Positions 61,826-64,000 of a DNA stretch of 64,000 bases are shown in pieces. The stretch comes from Mesorhizobium sangaii (lineage in GTDB: Bacteria > Pseudomonadota > Alphaproteobacteria > Rhizobiales > Rhizobiaceae), in assembly GCF_014207355.1 (NCBI RefSeq), contig NZ_JACHEF010000008.1, positions 186,001-250,000 of the forward strand. The letters are read 5' to 3'. Below the pieces are notes generated by a model. That model ran no database searches. It saw nothing but the letters and a program-made list of their open reading frames with translations, and had not been told where the DNA came from. The first letter of the stretch is position 1. The number at the start of each line of letters is the position of its first letter. The translations under genes and the position numbers were made by a program.

Positions 61826-63190
61826 ATGCCTGTCGAACTCGTCGAAAAGAAACTGCCGGGCGCGCTGCCGGTCCATCTGGTCGGCAGGGATGGTCTTGAC
61901 GCAGCCGGTCTTGCGCCAGCCGCGATCGCCTGGGCGAGGGCCAACGGCTTTTCCGGCGAGTCAGGCAGGACGCTGGTCGTGCCCGGCGAAAAGGGAGCCC
62001 TCGGCGGCGCCTTGTTCGGTATCGGCGATGGCGAGGGCGCACTTGCTCTTGGCGCGTTGTCGAAAGCGTTGCCGGAAGGCGACTGGCATTTCGCCTCCGC
62101 GCCGGCCGACCCGGAACTGGCGGCGACCGCGCTGGTGCTCGGCGGCTATGTCTTTACCCGATATGGCAAGAAACCCGGCAAGGCGCTGCGCTTCGACTTG
62201 CCTGCCGGCGTCGACGCCGCGCATGTTCGCCGCGTTGCCGATGGCGTTTTCCTGACGCGCGATCTGGTCAACACGCCGACCAGCGACATGGGTCCGGACG
62301 AATTGGAGAAAGCGGTGCGGAGCCTGGCCGCGGCGCACAATGCCGAAATCTCGGTGGTGAAGGGCGACGACCTCCTCGACCGTAATTTCCCGATGATCCA
62401 CGCCGTCGGTCGCGCGTCGACCGGCGCACCGCGCCTGATCGACATGAGATGGGGGCAGCAAGGCGCGCCTAAAGTGACGCTGGTCGGCAAAGGCGTCTGT
62501 TTCGACACGGGCGGTCTCGACATCAAGCCGTCGTCCGGCATGCTGTTGATGAAGAAGGACATGGGCGGCGCGGCCAATGTGCTTGGTCTCGCCTCGGTGA
62601 TCATGGCCGCCGGGCTGAACGTGCGTTTGCGCGTGCTCATTCCCGCGGTCGAGAATTCGATCGCCGGCAATGCCTTCCGGCCCGGCGACGTGCTGACAAG
62701 CCGCAAGGGCATCGCCGTCGAGATCGGCAACACGGACGCTGAGGGGCGACTGGTGCTGGCCGATGCGCTGGCCTTGGCCGACGAGGAGGAACCGCAGCTT
62801 CTGGTCGATATGGCGACGCTGACCGGAGCGGCCCGTGTCGCGCTCGGTCCCGACCTGCCGCCCTTCTATACCGGCGACGAAGCGCTGGCGTCCGACTTGG
62901 CGGCGGCTTCCGTCGCGGCCGAGGATCCGTTGTGGCGCATGCCGTTGTGGCGGCCTTACGATGCAAAACTGTCCTCAAAGATCGCCGACATCAACAACGT
63001 CACCACGGACGGTTTCGCCGGCTCGATCACGGCGGCACTGTTCCTCAAGCGCTTTGTCGAAAAGACCGCGGGCTGGGCGCATTTCGACATCTTCGCCTGG
63101 AATCCCGCCGACCGTCCGCACGGCCCCGCCGGCGGCGAGGCGCAAGGCATTCGCGCGCTGGAGCGGATTATTTCGAAACGCTTTGGCTGA
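61826..63190 (+). CDS. Leucyl aminopeptidase family protein (M17)
   Basis: A 454-residue M17 metallopeptidase. The metal-site blocks are VGKGVCFDTGGLDIKPS (Lys and Asp) near residue 222, MKKDMGGAA, and the signature NTDAEGRLVLADAL near residue 301. It releases N-terminal residues from peptides in the cytoplasm as a hexamer. ATG 61826 (MPVELVEKK) was chosen; the TTG-type extension from 61781 would overlap the operator region. The N-terminal domain is poorly conserved, as in PepB-like members. Confidence 0.9.
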   Translation: MPVELVEKKLPGALPVHLVGRDGLDAAGLAPAAIAWARANGFSGESGRTLVVPGEKGALGGALFGIGDGEGALALGALSKALPEGDWHFASAPADPELAATALVLGGYVFTRYGKKPGKALRFDLPAGVDAAHVRRVADGVFLTRDLVNTPTSDMGPDELEKAVRSLAAAHNAEISVVKGDDLLDRNFPMIHAVGRASTGAPRLIDMRWGQQGAPKVTLVGKGVCFDTGGLDIKPSSGMLLMKKDMGGAANVLGLASVIMAAGLNVRLRVLIPAVENSIAGNAFRPGDVLTSRKGIAVEIGNTDAEGRLVLADALALADEEEPQLLVDMATLTGAARVALGPDLPPFYTGDEALASDLAAASVAAEDPLWRMPLWRPYDAKLSSKIADINNVTTDGFAGSITAALFLKRFVEKTAGWAHFDIFAWNPADRPHGPAGGEAQGIRALERIISKRFG

Positions 63191-63262
63191 TAGCCACAAG
63201 CAGAGCCGGCAAATTGCAGAAACTGAAACGGAACCGAAACAATTTGCCGTCATGCTGCTCGG

Positions 63263-63613
63263 ATGTCGATTGCCATGCGCCCGAGCCAGGCCTTGCGACT
63301 GTGGCAGCAAGTGATGCTGTCGCAGGTGCGCGACGACGCGCCCGACCTGACCATGCGTCAGACGGCGATCCTGTTCACCATCTATCTCGATCCGCCGCCG
63401 CACACGGTGCGGGGGCTCGCCGCCCGCCTCAATGTCACCAAGCCGGTGATCACCCGCGCGCTCGACACGATGGGCGCGTTGAAGCTGGTCTCCCGCCATC
63501 GCGACGAACTCGACAAGCGCAACGTTCTGATCAGGCGCACGGTCGAGGGCGCGCTCTTTGTCGAGCGCTTCGGCGATGGTATTATTGCCAAGGCCCACGA
63601 GTTGCCCATCTAG
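63263..63613 (+). CDS. MarR-like winged-helix protein
   Basis: A 116-residue protein with a winged helix-turn-helix: LTMRQTAILFTIYL, GLAARLNVTKPVITRALDTM as recognition part, and RNVLIRRTVEGALFVERFGDGI as wing and last helix. Shorter than classic MarR (about 140), lacking part of the dimerisation helices. The neighbours are an aminopeptidase and an NlpC/P60 protein, an arrangement seen in Mesorhizobium. Ligand and targets unknown. Confidence 0.75.
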   Translation: MSIAMRPSQALRLWQQVMLSQVRDDAPDLTMRQTAILFTIYLDPPPHTVRGLAARLNVTKPVITRALDTMGALKLVSRHRDELDKRNVLIRRTVEGALFVERFGDGIIAKAHELPI

Positions 63614-63618
63614 AGCAC

Positions 63619-63680
63619 GATCCCGAACCGCAGGTCAGCGCAGCAAAAAGCGGGAACCGGTTTTTCGGACAACATCATGC
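63619..63680. repeat. Dispersed palindromic repeat, family C, copy 2 (interrupted)
   Basis: GATCCCGAA at 63619, an insert of about 20 bases, then AAAAAGCGGGAACCGGTTTT and TCGGACAACATCATGC. Same ends as copy 1 at 30933. Confidence 0.6.
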
Positions 63681-63708
63681 GTCAACAAGATAAAACAGAG
63701 TTGCCGAT

Positions 63709-64000
63709 TTGACCGCCAGGGATGCCCGCCTGCACGCTTTCCGTTCCGACCTTGCCGATGCACGGCTGAAGGGCGAGGTCGCGGCCGACCGCTTCGTCGC
63801 CGGCCGGCCGGCGCGGATCACCGCCTCGGTGGCCGATGTGCGCAAGGGGCCGCGGCCGGATGCCGGCGTCAACACGCAAGCCCTGTTCGGCGATGATGTC
63901 CTCGTCTTCGAGGTCGCCGAAGGCTGGGCCTGGATCCAGGCCGAGCGCGATGGCTATGTCGGTTATGTCGCCGATACCATGCTGGGCGGGCGGGATCATG
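63709..64000 (+). CDS. NlpC/P60 family peptidase, N-terminal part (cut by window end)
   Basis: 97 residues before the window ends. TTG 63709 is the first start after an in-frame stop at 63691 and gives MTARDARLHAFRSDLADARL, the usual start of rhizobial NlpC/P60 peptidases. A bacterial SH3 domain follows (ITASVADVRKGPRPDAGVNT, then WAWIQAERDGYVGYV). The catalytic Cys domain would lie beyond the window, so the peptidase call rests on the N-terminus and synteny with pepA and the MarR-like gene. Confidence 0.7.
   Translation, partial: MTARDARLHAFRSDLADARLKGEVAADRFVAGRPARITASVADVRKGPRPDAGVNTQALFGDDVLVFEVAEGWAWIQAERDGYVGYVADTMLGGRDH

Overview
The window reads as a chromosomal backbone segment of a high-GC alphaproteobacterium of the Rhizobiales, most likely Mesorhizobium or a close relative. 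The grounds are the protein sequences as I recognise them, rhizobial synteny (lnt-praR-metK; irr next to fabA-fabB-fabI; rpsT-dnaA), an Irr-type iron regulator with its ICE operator, and several families of short palindromic intergenic repeats typical of rhizobia. I ran no database search, so the genus is an inference. I see no tRNA, rRNA, CRISPR, prophage or insertion sequence.

Layout. 1-6817: an iron operon behind an Irr-box promoter (imelysin, Bfd, bacterioferritin, di-haem oxidoreductase, second imelysin, DUF1513 protein), with a divergent, truncated ferredoxin-reductase-like flavoprotein. 6925-15381: tsaB, rimI, plsC-like, miaB, phoH, ybeY, ybeX, a VOC protein and lnt (tRNA modification, ribosome maturation, lipoprotein acylation). 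15523-18338: a PraR/PhrR-type regulator, metK behind two leader hairpins, trmB, and an unlisted 54-aa DUF1127-like ORF. 18558-29850: the translation/RNA block rimP-nusA-ylxR-infB-rbfA-truB, corA, rpsO and pnp, with hairpins in the rimP and pnp leaders. 29908-38237: rsmC-like methyltransferase, EAL/GGDEF protein, fabI-fabB-fabA, divergent irr, DUF4260, SH3 protein and a 2-hydroxyacid dehydrogenase.

38265-48296 lies on the minus strand: deoB, mutM, enoyl-CoA hydratase, rpsT, dnaA, dnaN, recF, a MoeB/ThiF-like E1 and a GNAT protein, interrupted by dispersed palindromic repeats. 48487-61743 is a complete Tad/Flp pilus locus: PhnD-like binding protein, two TadE/TadG pseudopilins, an orphan CpaC-type N-terminal domain protein, Flp pilin, CpaA, CpaB-C-D-E-F, TadB, TadC, and TadD on the opposite strand. 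61826-64000: leucyl aminopeptidase, a MarR-like protein and the start of an NlpC/P60-type protein.

How it fits together: Irr is encoded here and one textbook-quality Irr box lies in the window, over the core promoter of an operon that joins periplasmic iron handling to cytosolic ferritin storage. The Tad locus holds everything needed to process, polymerise and secrete Flp pili. The most noteworthy points are the composite iron operon and its internal hairpin, the leader hairpins of metK, rimP and pnp, a palindromic repeat family that forms the 3' ends of recF, fabI and tadD, and a coding tandem repeat in the Tad-associated binding protein.
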